From: Myrica gale
Taxonomy: Eukaryota; Streptophyta; Magnoliopsida; Fagales; Myricaceae
DNA: 64,000 nt
Reading direction: 5' to 3'
NCBI GenBank assembly: GCA_963930655.1
Contig: OZ005621.1
Coordinates: 1,289,001-1,353,000 of the forward strand
Shown here one piece after another: positions 61,967 through 64,000 of this stretch. The position numbers and the translations under genes are program-made. How positions within the stretch are numbered: position 1 is the stretch's first letter; each line of letters begins with the position of its first letter. The notes below the pieces were generated by a model that was not told the origin of the DNA, did not search any database, and saw nothing but the letters and a program-made list of their open reading frames with translations.

Positions 61967-63483
61967 CACAAAAATTGCTGCGGAGATCCCTCAGAACAAT
62001 ATCCAAGAAAAAGAAATAGCAGGGGAATTAGAAACAAAGAGCAAATACTGACAAGAAAGTCTAGAGAGTTTGTCAGAATCAAATAGTTCTTGTGAAAGAT
62101 TTCCATCATCTCTAATAGCTCAAGAAGTAATTCAAGACTAGTAGACAAGTCACAGGACACTACTCAAGAAAAATAATTGCATTAGTTAGTCATAGAATTA
62201 ATTTATTTCCAGGAAATATGTTCCTAGCATCGGAAATTAGAAGGAAAATTTTGTCTTATCTGCATACTTGATACAAGCATAGCCCAACTGCCGAAACTGG
62301 TGGAACAAATGAGAGGTTGGAGGGCATCTTGGATAATCTCTAGAACGTATGAATTCGTCTTTCAAAACAGATAAAGCAGTAGAAAAGCGGAGAGCTTTTA
62401 TAGCATAGATGCCACGCAACACCTGAGTACAATTTACAACATGTTCAGAAACCAAAAGAGACAGGTGAGAAAAAATGCATGGCAACATATACCAATCTCT
62501 TACCTGAGTGAACTGTGGGCCTGCCTGCGATAATGACACGGCAAGATCTCCACAAACAGGAGAACCTCTAGCAAGAATATCAAGAGACCTTCGAGTTATG
62601 CGCAAGCTGTCAAACCTTCATCAGATAACAAGTTGAGATGTCAGAAGTCATTTGCTCTTACACAAGGATAGGTACAGCAAACATAAAGGGACAATAAAAG
62701 GTTAAGTTCTGCATTCGAAAAGAAAAGTATGTGTATAGGCTCAGAAGGGGCAAAAAGGAAGAAAAAAAAAACCTTGATGATATTTGGTACAATATTTCTG
62801 ACAGGTCAAGCTTCTGCTCAAAACTTTCTTGCATAGTGGAAAATCCAATAAGAAGGGGTTCAAGAAGCCCAACAAGACAGCTCTTGATCTCAATCCTGTT
62901 CTTTTGTCTGGGATTTATTTCGGTCGGGTTAGCAAGCAACAAACGATCGTTTAAAGCACCAACTAGCACTGCACAGGAGAAGTATGAATTGGTAAATCAG
63001 GACAATGGTAAACTGTAGAATTCCAATCAAACATATATGCCGAATAAACTGAAAATGTACACTAGGCTGCCAAATTGTCTAACAGGTTAAAGAAACAATC
63101 CTTGCATTAGAAGCATAAAACCCATACCAGCGTAAGACATACTGATGGAGAGAATGGTCCTCGCCTTTCCATCCCAGCCCAGGACACTGATTGCAGTGGC
63201 AGTAGAAAAGAGAAGTGCAGGCCCAACCCATAAAAGGGATCTAAAGTGCTTATGAGTTAAGCATTCAAACAAGCATTTTGAAACCTCAACCATATATGAT
63301 TCAATTTATGACTAAACAAAATATTTCATTTCACTCCATTTTATTTAAGGATATTGAAGGTAGCCCTCTATCAAATTTTGTGGAAGTGCTTGCCAGTATC
63401 TCGAGATCTGCTGAAACTATTAGCACCCTTTTTGTAGTTAAAATTCCAGCAACATAGCCTCTAAGAGTTTCTTGCCAGTGGAC
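55330..63483 (-). CDS. TWD40-2: TWD40-2, TPLATE complex subunit (C-terminal 941 residues; 5' part off the window)
   Basis: Eight minus-strand exons, in transcript order: 63483-63355, 63245-63128, 62968-62773, 62615-62504, 62422-62268, 61228-59779, 59344-59150, 55800-55330. They join in phase to 941 residues plus stop. Diagnostic stretches, matched from memory to Arabidopsis At5g24710, are FRSLLWVGPALLFST, LVGALNDRLLLANPTEI, ARGSPVCGDLAVSLSQAG, SKGSEWGGGNWE-like KGSEWGGGNWEIKTP and the end GSIKRSDALAGPVPSPFG. A CDLC...CIIC zinc-ribbon-like motif lies near the C-terminus. The missing roughly 430 residues should hold WD40 propeller sequence; the part here is the alpha-solenoid and linker. TWD40-2 belongs to the TPLATE (TSET-type) adaptor complex of clathrin-mediated endocytosis at the plasma membrane. 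One intron is AT-AC (63246-63354). Confidence 0.93.
56467..56748. mobile_element. hAT-type MITE in the last TWD40-2 intron
   Basis: Ends TAGGGCTGAACAA and its exact inverse TTGTTCAGCCCTA. A perfect 8-base duplication CAAATAAG flanks it (56459-56466, 56749-56756). Interior GGTCCGGACC-type palindromes surround an AT-rich core. 282 bases, no coding. Confidence 0.95.
56908..59046. repeat. Three tandem copies of a ~0.7-kb unit in the last TWD40-2 intron
   Basis: Units at 56908-57600, 57601-58321 and 58322-59046 all start TACCAGCTAATTGTG. They share long identical stretches such as CTTCCCTCACTCAATT, CAGGACTTGTCTCGAGTCAC and GAGCAGTAGTCAAACTAAAC. Copies 2 and 3 are the most alike. Copy 1 lacks about 30 bases (GTAAGGGATTGAAAAGG...) present at the end of the others. 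No coding frame or exon is carried. The array enlarges the intron to 3.35 kb (55801-59149). Confidence 0.97.
61935..61966. repeat. (AT)n microsatellite in a TWD40-2 intron
   Basis: About 16 AT units following a run of A; a C run of about 12 lies nearby at 61543-61554. Confidence 0.9.
63246..63354 (-). other. U12-type AT-AC intron of TWD40-2
   Basis: On the minus strand the intron begins ATATCCTT, the U12 donor consensus. It has a branch motif TGCTTAAC (63263-63256), with the branch A 11 bases from the end of the intron, and it ends in AC. Splicing there joins ...CTACCTTCA to TTTAGATCC..., giving LPSFRSLLWVG, which is the conserved protein sequence as I recall it. No GT donor in the neighbourhood preserves the frame. 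Confidence 0.9.
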
Positions 63484-64000
63484 CTATCATAATTGGGGGG
63501 AAAAAAAGACTTTTTCATTAAGCACATTTAAAATGTTTGTACATTTACTATAATAATGAACCCATGACACAAAATGTCATTAGGAGGTTGTATGCCGGCT
63601 CTGACGCAAAATGTTCAATGTACAGATAGGAAGGCTAGATATTGACATTTGGTAAATTTATAGATTCGACAGCCTATTTGCCCTTGTTTGTGTTCAGTTT
63701 GAGTTTTCTTTTGTTTTTAAGAAATCCTTCTCTAACTGGGAGTTTTTTCCTTTTTCATACAATGTTAGAGTTTTGCTATAATATAAGCAAGCCTCATGGT
63801 CTTGCAAACCATTACAGAGAAGGTTTCAGAATACTAGGCTTCCTTCAATTGTATAAAGACTTGGCTTTATCTTTGGAGGGTTAGAGGGGAAAGGTGCTGT
63901 TATCTCTTTTTCTTGGGCTAATTCGGTGTTGGGCTTTCCTTTCTCGGATTATCCGGATTTTCGAAGCTTTTTAGCTTGTATAGTTTAGGCGTTTCGGTAT
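63484..64000. other. Upstream intron sequence of TWD40-2, no exon seen
   Basis: No further TWD40-2 exon could be recognised before the window edge. The sequence from about 63640 has modest open frames on the plus strand and may include a repeat. Confidence 0.5.

Noticed and set aside
1-64000. tRNA, rRNA or CRISPR features
   Set aside because: No cloverleaf-capable tRNA sequence with both internal promoter boxes and no rRNA signature was seen; the repeats present are transposon, tandem or microsatellite repeats of a plant nuclear genome.

Overview
The window is nuclear DNA of a flowering plant, most likely a woody eudicot; I cannot name the species. The evidence is AT-rich intergenic DNA full of small DNA transposons, GT-AG introns, and plant-type proteins: CEP peptide precursors, a MIP1-zipper/DUF547 protein, and the TPLATE-complex subunit TWD40-2.

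Left half (1-35.8 kb): a plus-strand cluster of C-terminally encoded peptide (CEP) precursor genes. Three are intact (3091-3648 with two CEP domains, 12175-12450, 22978-23304). A fourth (6882-6986) is only a perfect CEP domain with no signal peptide. The cluster lies between two copies of a segmental duplication (1-2875 and 25805-27299); the second copy stops short of where the CEP gene should be, and a smaller repeated block occurs at 15590-16140 and 28104-28350. Mobile elements have been inserted throughout: a gypsy-like solo LTR (810-2053), a complete 4.7-kb hAT transposon with transposase (17385-22116), several MITEs and one end of a CACTA element. A broken nodulin-like MFS transporter lies at about 8426-8875. 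From about 29.5 to 35.7 kb the DNA is AT-rich and I see no gene.

Right half (35.8-64 kb): three conserved single-copy-type genes. A plant TMEM131-like membrane protein (35828-41792, plus, 3 exons) is followed by about 8 kb of gene-poor DNA. Then comes a leucine-zipper/DUF547 protein (49704-53480, plus, 10 exons), which converges on TWD40-2 (stop at 55330, minus, 8 exons seen; its N-terminal half lies beyond the right edge). TWD40-2 has an AT-AC, U12-type intron, and its last intron holds a three-fold tandem repeat of about 0.7 kb.

The genes do not form one pathway. The CEP cluster is the coherent functional unit: tandem copies of a secreted root/nitrogen-signalling peptide family that are diverging, losing domains and being broken up by transposons. 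All exon joins were worked out by eye from splice sites, reading phase and remembered family conservation; no search was run.
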